Below, piece after piece: positions 32,957 through 42,461 of a stretch of 64,000 nucleotides of DNA. Position numbers and translations under genes: made by a program. This stretch comes from Deinococcus metalli (GTDB taxonomy: Bacteria; Deinococcota; Deinococci; Deinococcales; Deinococcaceae): NCBI RefSeq assembly GCF_014201805.1, contig NZ_JACHFK010000001.1, positions 620,001 to 684,000 on the forward strand, given 5' to 3'. The notes under the pieces are model-generated. The model was not told the origin of the DNA and did no database searches. It was given only the letters and a program-made list of their open reading frames with translations. Position 1 is the first letter of the stretch, and each line of letters opens with the position of its first letter.

Positions 32957-35689
32957 TCAGCCCGACGGCGTGAGGCCCACCGCCGCGAGCACCGGCCGCA
33001 GCACGTCCCAGCCCTCGTCGCCCTTCGGGGTCAGCAGGCCCTGCGCCTCGGCTGCCAGCACCCGGGCGGCGTCCCGCTCCCCCTGGTCGAGCGCCAGCGC
33101 GGCCTGCTCGGCCACGATCAGGCCGCGGATCGAGGGGGTGGTCAGCACCTGCGCGTGGCGCTCGGCATCGGCCAGAACCGCCGCCGCCTCGTGGTGCTGG
33201 CCCAGGCGGCGCAGGCACGCGCCGTACTTCCACAGGCTCAGGGTGCGGCCGCGGGTGGCGTGCGAGCCCGGATGCGCCGCGACCGACTGCCCGTACTGCG
33301 CGGCGGCCTGCACGTAGTCGCCGCTGCGGAACGCGGCGTACCCCAGCCAGTACAGGATGTTCGACGCCCGCACCGGCTGCGCGCGGCGCGTGAGTTCCAG
33401 TGCGGGTTCGAGCATGCTCCTCGCGTCGTCCCATCGCTCCTGGCACGCCCGCGCCGCCCCGCCCTCGAGCAGCAGCGCCGCGCGGTGGTCGTCGCTCAGC
33501 GGCGCCAGCCCGTCCAGGGCACGTTGCACCGTCTGCACGGCCAGCTCGTATTCGTCTTCCTCGGTGTGGAACTTCGCGCGGCGCGCGGCGAGGTCCGCGT
33601 GCAGGGCGGGATCGTCCAGCACGCGGGCCAGCGCTGCCATGTGTTCCAGGCTTTCGGTGCGGCCGACCGGGTCGTCCGTGTGGCGTTGCAACTCGCTGCG
33701 GGCCGCGTGGAGGTGAAAGGCGTCGGCGGGCGGCGGCCCGGCAGCCAGGGCGCGGCCGGAGGCGTCCAGGGCGTCGGCGTACGCGTACAGCCGCTCGGCC
33801 GCCTGCGCGGCGTCCCGCCAGTGCGGCCATGCCAGGCCCGGCTCGCCCGCGTGCTGGTAATGGTCGGCCAGCTTCGCCGGCGGAGTGCCGGGGGGGGCGA
33901 GCTGCGCCAGTTGCCGGTGCAGGTACCGGGCGCGCGGTTCGCCCAGCGTGCGCGCCACCACCCGGCGGTACAGGTCGTGCCCGAAGCGGTACCCGCTGCC
34001 CTCGGGCACGATCAGCCGGGCGAGTTCCGCGCGCTCCAGGGCGTCCAGCGCCTCGCGCTCGTCCAGACCACACGCCCCCGCGACCAGCGGGATGGGAAAG
34101 GACTCACCCCACAGCGTGCCCGCCTGGAGCAGCTGCCGGGTGGCACTGCCCAGGCGCTCCACGCGCTCCGCGATCGCCTCGGTCACGCCGGGCGGGATCG
34201 GCATCTCGGCGTAATCCACGGTGTAGGCGTCGTGCGGGGTGAACCAGTGGCCGCCCTGGACGTTGAGCTCGCCGCGCTCGCGCAGGCCGCGCAGCGTCTC
34301 GACCAGAAACAGGGGATGCCCGGCGGTCGCGGCGTACAGGCGCCGCGAGAACAGCGGAGCCGGCGCGCCGGTGAGCCGCGTGATCAGGGCGGCCACGTCC
34401 TGCTCGCTCAGCTCGTGCAGCGTCACGCGCGGCGGGTTCAGTCGGCGCAGGATGTCCGTGAGTTCCGTGCGCGCGTTCAGCTCGCCGGGCCGGGCGGTCA
34501 GCCACACGCGCGGCGCGCCGCGGTGCAGCGCCAGGAACACGGCCTCCAGCGTGCCGGAGTCCAGCCAGTGCAGGTCCTCGACGATCAGGGTGCGCGGCCC
34601 CAGCAGGCTCACCAGCGCCTGCGCGAACGCGTCCAGCAGCGAGCCGCGCGTGTCCGGGCCCTGCGCCGCGCCCGGCTCGTGGACCGCCGCGTGCAGCAGG
34701 GGGCGCAGGTGGAGCGGACAGTGCGCCAGCGCCCCGGCGCGCAGCACGTCCAGCAGCGGTCCGAACGGCAGCGGCGTCGTCTCGGGCGCGCCGCGCAGGA
34801 TCAGGGCGGCGCTGCCGGCCGCGTCGTGCACCAGGCGGGACTTTCCGACCCCGGCCTCGCCCAGCACCAGGCGCAGGCGGCTGCCCAGCAGGGCTGTGCG
34901 CGCGTCCTCGCGGCCCACCAGCGGCATGGGCAGCGGCGAGGTCGGCTCCGCGTCCGCCGGCCGGCCCGCGTGCGCGCCCTCCCGCGCGTGTTCGATGCGG
35001 TCGCGCAGGGCCAGCGTGGCCGGCAGCGGGCGCACCCCGAGGTCCGCGTGCAGGGCGCGTGACAGCGCGTCGAAGGTGTCCAGCGCCGCGTCGTGCCGGC
35101 CCAGGGCCAGCAGCGTCTCCATCAGCGCCCGCACCGAGCGCTCACGCAACGGGTCGAGGCGCACGGCGCGCTCGCGTACTGCCAGCGCCGCCGCGAGCTG
35201 CCCGGCGACGGCCAGGGCCTCGGCGTGAAGGTCGAGCGCGCGGTACTGCTCCTCGCGGATCGAGGCCGCGTACGCCTCGGCCCACCCGTCGAACGCGGCC
35301 GCAGCGGGCAGAAGCAGGTGATCCAGGAAACGGCCGCCCGCCAGCGCGGCGGCCCGCTCGTGGTCCCCGTCCGCCAGGGCGGCGCGCAGGCGCAGCACGT
35401 CCACCCGCACGTCCGGGTGCACGGCCACGGTCGGTCCGCTGGCGTGCAGCCACGCGCCGGCCTCGGAGGCCTTCAGGCGGTGGAGCTGCACCCGCAGGTT
35501 GCGCCGCGCCGCGTCGGCACCCAGGTCGGTCCACAGCAGGTCGGCCAGGGCCTCGCGGCTCGTCTCGCCCTCGACCGCCACGTACACCAGCAGCGCGAGG
35601 CTCTTGCCCTGCACGTCCAGCACGCGCTCTCCGGCCATGACCCTCGGCGTGCCCAGGGTGTGCACGGTCAGCGGCTCGGCACGGGTCAT
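32957..35689 (-). CDS. BTAD/AAA-ATPase transcriptional activator
   Basis: 910 residues. Residues about 5-70 form a winged-helix-like N-terminus (GTPRVMAGERVLDVQGKSLALL), followed by a bacterial transcriptional activation (BTAD) helical domain to about residue 230. An AAA-type ATPase follows with Walker A GEAGVGKSRLV and Walker B LIVEDLHWLDS, and the C-terminal half is TPR-like helices. Such proteins are ligand-sensing activators related to SARP and MalT. ATG start at 35689; TACACT lies 10 bases upstream on the minus strand. No partner gene identifies its target. Confidence 0.8.
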   Translation of the reverse strand: MTRAEPLTVHTLGTPRVMAGERVLDVQGKSLALLVYVAVEGETSREALADLLWTDLGADAARRNLRVQLHRLKASEAGAWLHASGPTVAVHPDVRVDVLRLRAALADGDHERAAALAGGRFLDHLLLPAAAAFDGWAEAYAASIREEQYRALDLHAEALAVAGQLAAALAVRERAVRLDPLRERSVRALMETLLALGRHDAALDTFDALSRALHADLGVRPLPATLALRDRIEHAREGAHAGRPADAEPTSPLPMPLVGREDARTALLGSRLRLVLGEAGVGKSRLVHDAAGSAALILRGAPETTPLPFGPLLDVLRAGALAHCPLHLRPLLHAAVHEPGAAQGPDTRGSLLDAFAQALVSLLGPRTLIVEDLHWLDSGTLEAVFLALHRGAPRVWLTARPGELNARTELTDILRRLNPPRVTLHELSEQDVAALITRLTGAPAPLFSRRLYAATAGHPLFLVETLRGLRERGELNVQGGHWFTPHDAYTVDYAEMPIPPGVTEAIAERVERLGSATRQLLQAGTLWGESFPIPLVAGACGLDEREALDALERAELARLIVPEGSGYRFGHDLYRRVVARTLGEPRARYLHRQLAQLAPPGTPPAKLADHYQHAGEPGLAWPHWRDAAQAAERLYAYADALDASGRALAAGPPPADAFHLHAARSELQRHTDDPVGRTESLEHMAALARVLDDPALHADLAARRAKFHTEEDEYELAVQTVQRALDGLAPLSDDHRAALLLEGGAARACQERWDDARSMLEPALELTRRAQPVRASNILYWLGYAAFRSGDYVQAAAQYGQSVAAHPGSHATRGRTLSLWKYGACLRRLGQHHEAAAVLADAERHAQVLTTPSIRGLIVAEQAALALDQGERDAARVLAAEAQGLLTPKGDEGWDVLRPVLAAVGLTPSG

Positions 35690-35771
35690 GGATGCCCGCA
35701 GTGTAGTCCAGCGCCCGGCGCAACACCCGCGCAACGCCGCGCGCCGTACGGTCTGGCCACGGAGACCCGTG

Positions 35772-35975
35772 ATGCCCACACCTGACCCCCCCACCCCCCC
35801 GGCCACCGGCGGCACCGAGTACGTGCTGCGCATCGAATGGGCCCGCGACCGGCCGCCCACCTGCCACGTCGCGCGGCGCCACGACGGCGAGATCGAGTGG
35901 CTGGAATTCCGCGAGCCCGACGCCCTCCTGAGGCATCTGTGGCTGATCCTCGACGGCGGACCCGGCCTGCGCTGA
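35772..35975 (+). CDS. 67-residue protein of unknown function
   Basis: Short polar protein (Pro-rich start, then GTEYVLRIEWARDRPP and WLEFREPDALLRHLWLIL). GGAGA lies seven bases before the ATG. Divergent from the BTAD regulator. Family not recognised. Confidence 0.55.
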   Translation: MPTPDPPTPPATGGTEYVLRIEWARDRPPTCHVARRHDGEIEWLEFREPDALLRHLWLILDGGPGLR

Positions 35976-35992
35976 GCGCGCTACGCTGGAGC

Positions 35993-36523
35993 ATGTCCCT
36001 CCGACCGCTGCTGCTGGCCGCTGTGCTGGCCCTCGTTCCGCTGGCCGTGGCCCAGGGCGATCCGGTCCCGGAACTCCAGCCTGTCCCCGCCGGGTCGCTG
36101 CCGGCCACCCCCGTCCTGCTCGACCGGGCGGCCACGCCGAGCCCGGCCGGCACGACGGCCACGCTGGACGCGCCGCGCATGGCCCGCAGTCCGCTCACGC
36201 TGAGCATGACGGTGCAGCGCCCGGGCGGCCCAGTTCTCGTGGTCGCCGTGCGGCGCGACAACGCCCAGAACTGCGCCTTCGCACCGCTGCTGCGCGTGGT
36301 GGAGGTCGGCACCCGCCGGGTGGTGTACCCCGTCGCTGGCCGGCAGCGTCTGTGTACGCAGGAGATCGTCACGAAGTCCACCGCTGCGACCGGCCGGCTC
36401 TCGTTCAGCCGCGAGGTGACCCTCCCGCCGGGCGAGTACGTGATCGAGGCGTGGCTGCCCGGCGTGGTGGAGGGCGCGCTGGTGCGGGTGCCGGCCGCGC
36501 CGGTGCGCGTGTCCGTGAAGTAG
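35993..36523 (+). CDS. Secreted protein of unknown function
   Basis: 176 residues with a signal peptide (LLLAAVLALVPLAVAQG) and a beta-sandwich-like body with two cysteines (NCAFAP, RLCTQE) that may form a disulfide, ending LPPGEYVIEAWLPG. TACGCT (35982-35987) lies five bases before the ATG. No family recognised. Confidence 0.65.
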   Translation: MSLRPLLLAAVLALVPLAVAQGDPVPELQPVPAGSLPATPVLLDRAATPSPAGTTATLDAPRMARSPLTLSMTVQRPGGPVLVVAVRRDNAQNCAFAPLLRVVEVGTRRVVYPVAGRQRLCTQEIVTKSTAATGRLSFSREVTLPPGEYVIEAWLPGVVEGALVRVPAAPVRVSVK

Positions 36524-36619
36524 GACCGGGTACCAGAAGAGGGCCGCATGAAGGGACGATGGCGACCCGCTGGCCGCACCACCGGGACTGCCGGCGTGTC
36601 CGTGCGTTAGGGTCTGGGC

Positions 36620-37315
36620 ATGCCCGACCGCCTTCGACCCGTCACCGTGATCACCGGCGCGGCCGGCGGCATCGGCACGGCCCTGGCCCGGCTGCTGGCC
36701 CCGGCGCACGACCTGATCCTCACCGGCCGCGACGCCGCGCGCCTGGACGCGCTGTGCGCCGAGGTGGGCGGCCGGCCGCTGCGGCTCGACCTGACCCGGC
36801 CGGAGACCTTCGCAGCGGCTGTGGAGGGTCTGGAGCGCGTGACGAACGTCGTGCACAACGCAGGCGTCGTGGAACTCGGGCCGGTCGCGGAGCAGGGCCA
36901 CGAGGTCTGGACGCGCACGCTGGCGGTCAACACCGTCGCGCCCGCCGAACTGACCCGGCACCTGCTGCCGCTCGTGCGGGCCGAGCGGGGCACGCTGGTG
37001 TTCGTGAACTCCGGCGCGGGCCTCGCCGCGCACGCCGGGTGGGGCAGCTACGCCGCGAGCAAGTTCGCGCTGCGCGCCCTGGCCGAGGCCCTGCGCGCCG
37101 AGGAGGCCGGGCGCGGCGTGCGGGTGGGCAGCGTGTACCCCGGCCGCACCGCGACGCCCATGCAGGCCAGCGTCCGCGCTCAGGAGGGCGGAACGTACTC
37201 CCCGGACGCGTACATCGACCCGCAGAGCGTCGCGGCCGCGATCCGCTTCATGCTGGACTCGCCGCGCGACGCCGACATCACGGACCTGACGGTGCGGCCG
37301 GGGCCGCGGCCATGA
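36620..37315 (+). CDS. Short-chain dehydrogenase/reductase
   Basis: 231 residues with TGAAGGIG (cofactor loop), NAG (residues about 79-81), the catalytic Ser in VNSGAG and YAASK (Tyr-x-x-x-Lys). RD after the second strand suggests NADP preference. Substrate unknown. ATG six bases after TAGGGT (36608-36613). Its stop overlaps the next start (ATGA). Confidence 0.88.
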   Translation: MPDRLRPVTVITGAAGGIGTALARLLAPAHDLILTGRDAARLDALCAEVGGRPLRLDLTRPETFAAAVEGLERVTNVVHNAGVVELGPVAEQGHEVWTRTLAVNTVAPAELTRHLLPLVRAERGTLVFVNSGAGLAAHAGWGSYAASKFALRALAEALRAEEAGRGVRVGSVYPGRTATPMQASVRAQEGGTYSPDAYIDPQSVAAAIRFMLDSPRDADITDLTVRPGPRP

Positions 37316-38250
37316 CCCCGGCCGTCGATGTGGTCGTGATTGGCGCCGGCCCCGCCGGCCTGAGCGCCGCGCTGACGCTCGGCCGCTCGCGGCGCCGCGT
37401 CCTGCTGCTCGACGGTGGCCCGCCGCGCAACGCTCCGGTGGGCGCCGCGCACGGCCTGCTCACGCGCGACGGCATCCGGCCAGACGACCTCAAGGCCCGC
37501 GCGTTGGCCGACCTCGCGCCGTACGACGTGACGGTGCGCCACGAACCGGCCCGTGAGGTGGCCCTCACCCCGGACGGTTTCCGCGTCCGCGTCGGCCTGG
37601 CATGGGTGGAGGCCCGGCGGCTGCTGTTCACCACCGGCGTCCGCGACCTCCTGCCGAACGTGGCCGGCATGCGCGAGCGCTGGGGGCGCGGCGTGTACCA
37701 CTGCCCCTACTGCGACGGCTGGGAACACCACGACGCGGCGCTGGGCGTGTACGGTACAGGTCAGACCGGGCACCACCTGGCCCTCACGGTGCGCGCGTGG
37801 TCGGACCGCGTGACGCTGCTGTGCGACGGTCCCAGCCAGCTCACGCCCGTGCAGAAGAGCGACCTCACGCGCCTGGACGTCACCGTCCGCGAGCAGCCGA
37901 TCCGTGCCCTGACCGGCCCGTCGGGCGGCCCGGTGTGCGTGACCTTCCACGGCGCGCCGCCCGTGGCGCTCGACGCGGTGTTTCTCTCGCCCGAGCAGGA
38001 ACCGGGCAGTCCGCTCGCCCACGCCCTGGGCTGCGCCGTCAACGACCGCGGCCGCGTGATCGTGGACGAGCTGGGACAGACCAGCGTGCCGGGCGTGTGG
38101 GCCGCTGGGGACATGACGGGCGCGCCGCAGTACGTGGTGAGCGCCGCGGCGGCGGGAATGCAGGCCGCCACGTGTATCAACACCAGCCTGATCCACGAGG
38201 ATGTGCGGGCACAGGGCGCCAACTTCCACAAGGGTCACGCGGCGGAGTGA
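37312..38250 (+). CDS. Thioredoxin reductase-like flavoprotein
   Basis: 312 residues: FAD motif VIGAGPAGLSAAL, active-site CPYC in YHCPYCDGWE (about residues 130-133), NAD-region GTGQTGHH replacing the usual GGGxxA, and a C-terminal AAGDMTGAPQYVVSAAAAG. The altered pyridine-nucleotide loop means it may not use NADPH in the usual way; the CxxC suggests disulfide reduction. Coupled to the SDR gene. Confidence 0.82.
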   Translation: MTPAVDVVVIGAGPAGLSAALTLGRSRRRVLLLDGGPPRNAPVGAAHGLLTRDGIRPDDLKARALADLAPYDVTVRHEPAREVALTPDGFRVRVGLAWVEARRLLFTTGVRDLLPNVAGMRERWGRGVYHCPYCDGWEHHDAALGVYGTGQTGHHLALTVRAWSDRVTLLCDGPSQLTPVQKSDLTRLDVTVREQPIRALTGPSGGPVCVTFHGAPPVALDAVFLSPEQEPGSPLAHALGCAVNDRGRVIVDELGQTSVPGVWAAGDMTGAPQYVVSAAAAGMQAATCINTSLIHEDVRAQGANFHKGHAAE

Positions 38251-38296
38251 GTGGGGCGTGCCCAGCCGATGATGGTCGACGGTACCCGCGACCGAC

Positions 38297-38923
38297 ATGA
38301 AGGCCGTGCTGTTCGATCTCGACGGCACCATGCACGACCGCCGCGCCACCCTGTGCGGGTGGCTGGCCGGCCACCGACGGCGCTTCGGCCTGCCGGACGC
38401 CTACGCCGCCCGCTTCATAGAGCTGGATGACCACGGATATCGCCCCAAGGCCGAGGTGCTGCCCCAGCTGGTGCAGGAGTTCGGGCTCGGACACGACCAA
38501 CACGCGCTGCTGGCGGATTTCGAGGAGCATCCCGATCTGGCCCGGCCGATGGCACACGCGGCCACCGTCCTCGCCGCACTGCGGGCGCGGGGCGTGCGCG
38601 TCGGGGTGGTCACGAACGGCCGGGCGGCCATGCAGGCGAGGACGCTGCGCGCCTGCGGCCTCGCGGACCTGCTGGACGACGTGGTCATCAGCGAGGCCGT
38701 CGGCCTGAGCAAACCCGATCCGCGCCTGTACACGCTGGCCCTGGCCCGACTGGGCGTGGCCGCTGCCGACGCATGGTTCGTGGGCGACTCGCCCCGCAAC
38801 GACGTGTGGGGGCCGCAGCAGGTGGGCCTGCGGTCAGCGTTCCTGCCGACTGGACATCCCCTGGCCGGAGAGGAGCCGGACGCGACGCTGCGCGACCTGC
38901 GCGACGTCCTCACGCTGCCGTGA
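38297..38923 (+). CDS. HAD-superfamily hydrolase
   Basis: 208 residues with motif I DLDGT (Asp8/Asp10), motif II VVTNGR, a lysine in LSKPDPRLY and motif IV GDSPRNDV. A small-molecule phosphatase of the HAD subfamily IA; the substrate is not evident. Confidence 0.87.
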   Translation: MKAVLFDLDGTMHDRRATLCGWLAGHRRRFGLPDAYAARFIELDDHGYRPKAEVLPQLVQEFGLGHDQHALLADFEEHPDLARPMAHAATVLAALRARGVRVGVVTNGRAAMQARTLRACGLADLLDDVVISEAVGLSKPDPRLYTLALARLGVAAADAWFVGDSPRNDVWGPQQVGLRSAFLPTGHPLAGEEPDATLRDLRDVLTLP

Positions 38924-38941
38924 GGCGCTAGCATTCCCGGC

Positions 38942-41434
38942 GTGCCCGACGTCCCGGATCTGCCCATCGCCGAGGTCATCCCGGCCGTGCGCGCCGCGCT
39001 GGGCGCACACCCGCGGGTGGTCGTGCAGGCCCCGCCGGGCGCGGGCAAGAGCACGGCGCTGCCGCTGGCCCTGCTGGACGAGCCGTGGCTGGCCGGGCAG
39101 GGCGCCCTGATGCTGCAACCGCGCCGGGTGGCGGTGCGCGCCGTGGCCGCCCGCCTCGCCGAGGGGCTGGGCGAGGACGTGGGCGGCGTGGTGGGGTCGC
39201 GCGTGCGCTTCGAGTCGCGGGTGTCGGCCCGCACGCGCCTGGAAGTCGTGACCGAGGGCATCCTGACCCGGCGCCTGCAACGCGACCCGGAGCTGCGCGG
39301 CGTGGGCCTGGTGATCCTGGACGAGTTCCACGAGCGCAGCCTGAACGCGGACCTCGCCCTGGCCCTGCTGCGCGAGGTGCAGGGCGCGCTGCGGGATGAC
39401 CTGCGGGTGCTGGTCATGAGCGCCACGCTCGACCCGGCCCTGCCCGGCCGGCTGGACGCCCCGCTGGTCGCCAGCGAGGGCCGCGCGTACCCGGTCGAGC
39501 GCCGCTACCTGAGCGCCGACCCGGCCGGCCGCATCGAGGACGCCGTGGCCCGCGCCGTCCGGCGGGCGCTGGAGGACGACCCCGGCGACATCCTGGCCTT
39601 CCTGCCGGGCGTGCGCGAGATCCGCGGCGCCCACGCGCAGCTGTCGGACGTCGCTGCGGCCGTGCTGCCCCTGTACGGCGACCTGCCGCTCGCGGAGCAG
39701 CAGCGGGCCCTGCGCCCGGACCCGGGCGGGCGCCGCAAGGTGATCCTGGCGACGTCCATCGCCGAGACGTCCCTTACCATCGACGGCGTGCGCGTGGTGG
39801 TGGACGGCGGGCTGAGCCGCACGCAGGCCTTCGATCCCGCCACCGGCCTGACCCGGATGCTCACCACCCGCGTCACGCGCGACGCCGCCACGCAGCGTGC
39901 CGGTCGCGCCGGCCGCACTGCGCCCGGGGTCGCGTACCGCCTGTGGAGCGAGCGGACGCACGCCCTGCTCCCCGCCGCGCGGCCGCCGGAAATCCTGGAG
40001 GCCGACCTCGCGCCGCTCACGCTGGAACTCGCGCAGTGGGGCGCGCCCGATCCGGCGGCCCTGGCGTGGCTGGACGCGCCGCCCCGCCCCCGGCTGGGCG
40101 CGGCCCGCACGCTGCTGCGGGGTCTGGCCGCGCTGGACGACACCGGACGGATCACGCCGGAGGGCACGCGGCTGCTGGAGTTCCCCACCCACCCCCGGCT
40201 GGCCCACGCGCTGTCGACCGGCCACGCGGCCGGGCTGGGCGCGCTGGCTGCCGACGTGGCCGCGCTGCTGGAGGAACGCGATCCCCTGCCCCCCGGCAGC
40301 GGCAGCGACCTCACCGAGCGGGTGGCCGCCCTGCGCGCGTGGCGGGGCCGGCATGGCGGCAGGGGAGACGTGGCTGTGCTGGAGAGGATCGAGCGGCTGT
40401 CGCGGCAGTGGCGCCGGACGCTCGGCGTGGCTCCGGACGACGCCGCGCCGGACGGCTGGGACGTCGGCACACTGATCGCGCTCGCGTACCCGGAGCGCGT
40501 GGCCCTGGCGCGCGAGGCGCAGCCGGGACGACCGTCCGGCCGGTTCCTGCTGGCCGGAGGGCAGGGCGCCGCGCTGCCCGAGGGCGACCCGCTGGCCGCG
40601 GCCCCGGCACTGGCGGTGGCGCACCTGGACGCCCGCGACGCCGAGGCGCGTATCTACCTGGCGGCGCCGCTCGACCCGGTGGTCCTGCGCGAGCGCGCCA
40701 CGTGGACCGACACCGTGCGCTGGGACGCCCGCACCGGCACGCTGGTCGCGCGGCAGGAACGCCGGCTGGGCGCGCTGGTGCTGGATGAGCGCCCGCTGCG
40801 GGACGTGCCCACGGACCTGCGGGTGGCCGCCGTGGCGGACGCGGTCCGGAGTGAGGGCCTGCACCTCCTGACTGTCCCGCCCGACGCGGCGCAGCTCCGT
40901 GCCCGGGTGGGCTCGCTGCGGGCGTGGCATCCGGACGAGCCCTGGCCCGACCTGTCCGACGCCGCGCTCCTGGCCACCCTGGAGGACTGGCTGGGGCCAG
41001 CGCTGGGCCGGGTGCGCACCCTCGACGACCTCGCCCGGGTGGACGTCCGGCCCGGCCTGCACGCGCTGCTGCCGTGGCCTCTAAGCCGGGACCTCGACGA
41101 GCGGGCGCCCACGCACATGACCGTCCCGACGGGCAGTTCCATCCGGCTGGCGTACCGCGACGACGGCGAGGCCCCGATCCTGGCGGTGAAGTTGCAGGAA
41201 CTTTTCGGGCTGGCCGACACGCCCACCGTCGACCAGGGCCGGCGCCCCGTGCTGCTGCACCTGCTGTCGCCCGCAGGCCGTCCGGTGCAGGTCACGCAGG
41301 ACCTGCGGTCGTTCTGGAATTCCTCGTACTTCGAGGTCCGCAAGGACCTGCGCGGCCGCTACCCGAAGCACCCGTGGCCCGACGATCCGTGGTCGCACCG
41401 GCCCATGAAGGGCACCACGAAGCGGGGCGTGTGA
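38942..41434 (+). CDS. hrpB: ATP-dependent RNA helicase HrpB
   Basis: 830 residues with DEAH-family motifs: APPGAGKST (I), LQPRRVAVRA (Ia), DEFHERSL (II), MSATLD (III), TSIAETSLTIDGV (V) and QRAGRAGR (VI), then the HrpB C-terminal domain ending near KHPWPDDPW. The family role in bacteria is poorly known. GTG start seven bases after TAGCAT (38929-38934). Convergent with the methyltransferase gene. Confidence 0.92.
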   Translation: MPDVPDLPIAEVIPAVRAALGAHPRVVVQAPPGAGKSTALPLALLDEPWLAGQGALMLQPRRVAVRAVAARLAEGLGEDVGGVVGSRVRFESRVSARTRLEVVTEGILTRRLQRDPELRGVGLVILDEFHERSLNADLALALLREVQGALRDDLRVLVMSATLDPALPGRLDAPLVASEGRAYPVERRYLSADPAGRIEDAVARAVRRALEDDPGDILAFLPGVREIRGAHAQLSDVAAAVLPLYGDLPLAEQQRALRPDPGGRRKVILATSIAETSLTIDGVRVVVDGGLSRTQAFDPATGLTRMLTTRVTRDAATQRAGRAGRTAPGVAYRLWSERTHALLPAARPPEILEADLAPLTLELAQWGAPDPAALAWLDAPPRPRLGAARTLLRGLAALDDTGRITPEGTRLLEFPTHPRLAHALSTGHAAGLGALAADVAALLEERDPLPPGSGSDLTERVAALRAWRGRHGGRGDVAVLERIERLSRQWRRTLGVAPDDAAPDGWDVGTLIALAYPERVALAREAQPGRPSGRFLLAGGQGAALPEGDPLAAAPALAVAHLDARDAEARIYLAAPLDPVVLRERATWTDTVRWDARTGTLVARQERRLGALVLDERPLRDVPTDLRVAAVADAVRSEGLHLLTVPPDAAQLRARVGSLRAWHPDEPWPDLSDAALLATLEDWLGPALGRVRTLDDLARVDVRPGLHALLPWPLSRDLDERAPTHMTVPTGSSIRLAYRDDGEAPILAVKLQELFGLADTPTVDQGRRPVLLHLLSPAGRPVQVTQDLRSFWNSSYFEVRKDLRGRYPKHPWPDDPWSHRPMKGTTKRGV

Positions 41435-41457
41435 CGGTGGCCGGTCGGGCGAACGAC

Positions 41458-42243
41458 TCACACGCGGCTTGAGTGTGGCCGCCGCGCCACGAACAGGACG
41501 CGCGTGAACGCGTAGTACACGCGCTCGCCGGGGAACACGGCGCTCAGGCGGGCGCGGTACGCGTCGAGGAATCGGGCGGCCGTGGCGTCGTCCAGGCGCG
41601 ACAGGTACGGCACCAGCGCGGTGCCGCGCGTCCACTCGATCAGGCCGTCCGCACCCGGCAGGACGACCGGGTAGACCTTGCTGATCGCAGTGATGTCCTC
41701 CGCCCCCAGCGCGTCAAGGGTCTCGGCGTACGCGGCCGGCGTGAGGACCGGCGACGCGCCCTGCGCCGTGCCGAAGCGCGTGAAGCCGCCGAGGTCCGCC
41801 GCGAAGTCCTGCGCGGTGTCGGTCAGCAGGCGGTGGGTGGCGTGGTCGTGGTTGGCGGGCACCTGCACGGCCAGCACGCCGCCCGGTTCCAAGTGCGTCC
41901 ACAGCCGGGCCAGCAGCCCGGGGTGGTCCGGCAGCCATTGCAGCGCGGCGTTCGAGTACATCAGGTCATAGGTGCCGTCCAGCGCGGCGATGTCGCCGTG
42001 CTTGAAGTCCAGGTTTGTAGGCTGCTCGGTCGGCGCGCGGGCCAGCATCTCGGCGCTGCTGTCCAGGCCCGTCACCCGCGCGTCCGGGAAGCGCCGGGCG
42101 AGGTCCAGGGTCTGCTCGCCGGTGCCGCAGCCTAGGTCGATCACGCGGCGGTACGCGCGGTCCGGAATCATGGCCTGGAGGTCGTGGGCGGGCGCGCTGC
42201 GGGCCGCCTGGAAGCGGTGGTACTGCTCCGGATTCCACGTCAT
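41458..42243 (-). CDS. tam: Trans-aconitate 2-methyltransferase-like protein
   Basis: 261 residues with SAM motif VIDLGCGTGEQTLDL, the second motif TGLDSSAEML and YSNAALQWLPDH, all typical of Tam. It would methylate trans-aconitate to relieve aconitase inhibition; other class-I methyltransferases are possible. The ATG at 42243 follows TACACT (minus, 42255-42250) by six bases. Confidence 0.8.
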   Translation of the reverse strand: MTWNPEQYHRFQAARSAPAHDLQAMIPDRAYRRVIDLGCGTGEQTLDLARRFPDARVTGLDSSAEMLARAPTEQPTNLDFKHGDIAALDGTYDLMYSNAALQWLPDHPGLLARLWTHLEPGGVLAVQVPANHDHATHRLLTDTAQDFAADLGGFTRFGTAQGASPVLTPAAYAETLDALGAEDITAISKVYPVVLPGADGLIEWTRGTALVPYLSRLDDATAARFLDAYRARLSAVFPGERVYYAFTRVLFVARRPHSSRV

Positions 42244-42312
42244 GGCGTCAGTGTAGGACCGGCCGTGGCGGCGCGTGTACGTACTGGAGTGGTGACACTT
42301 CTCGAAACCGCG

Positions 42313-42343
42313 AAAAGCCCGCACCTGACGGGTCAGGGCGGGC
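42313..42343 (-). terminator. Terminator of the ddrA-micropeptide unit
   Basis: On the minus strand GCCCGC-C-CTGAC-CC-GTCAG-GT-GCGGGC is followed by TTTT (42316-42313). It lies 22 bases after the micropeptide stop. Confidence 0.8.
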
Positions 42344-42365
42344 CACTGTTTATCAGACCGAGCAC

Positions 42366-42461
42366 TCAGAGCAGCGAGGCGAGCGCTCCACCGACGAGCA
42401 TCAGGACCACGACGACGCCCATGGCTGCCAGCAGGTGACGCGGACCGGACTGCGGGCTCAC
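42366..42461 (-). CDS. 31-residue membrane micropeptide coupled to ddrA
   Basis: The GTG at 42461 overlaps the ddrA stop (GTGA). The product has a short basic start (SPQSGPRHLL) followed by one hydrophobic helix (MGVVVVLMLVGGALASLL). The unit ends at a terminator. Too short to recognise a family; coding status is supported by the overlap, the coherent transmembrane sequence and the terminator placement. Confidence 0.5.
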   Translation of the reverse strand: MSPQSGPRHLLAAMGVVVVLMLVGGALASLL

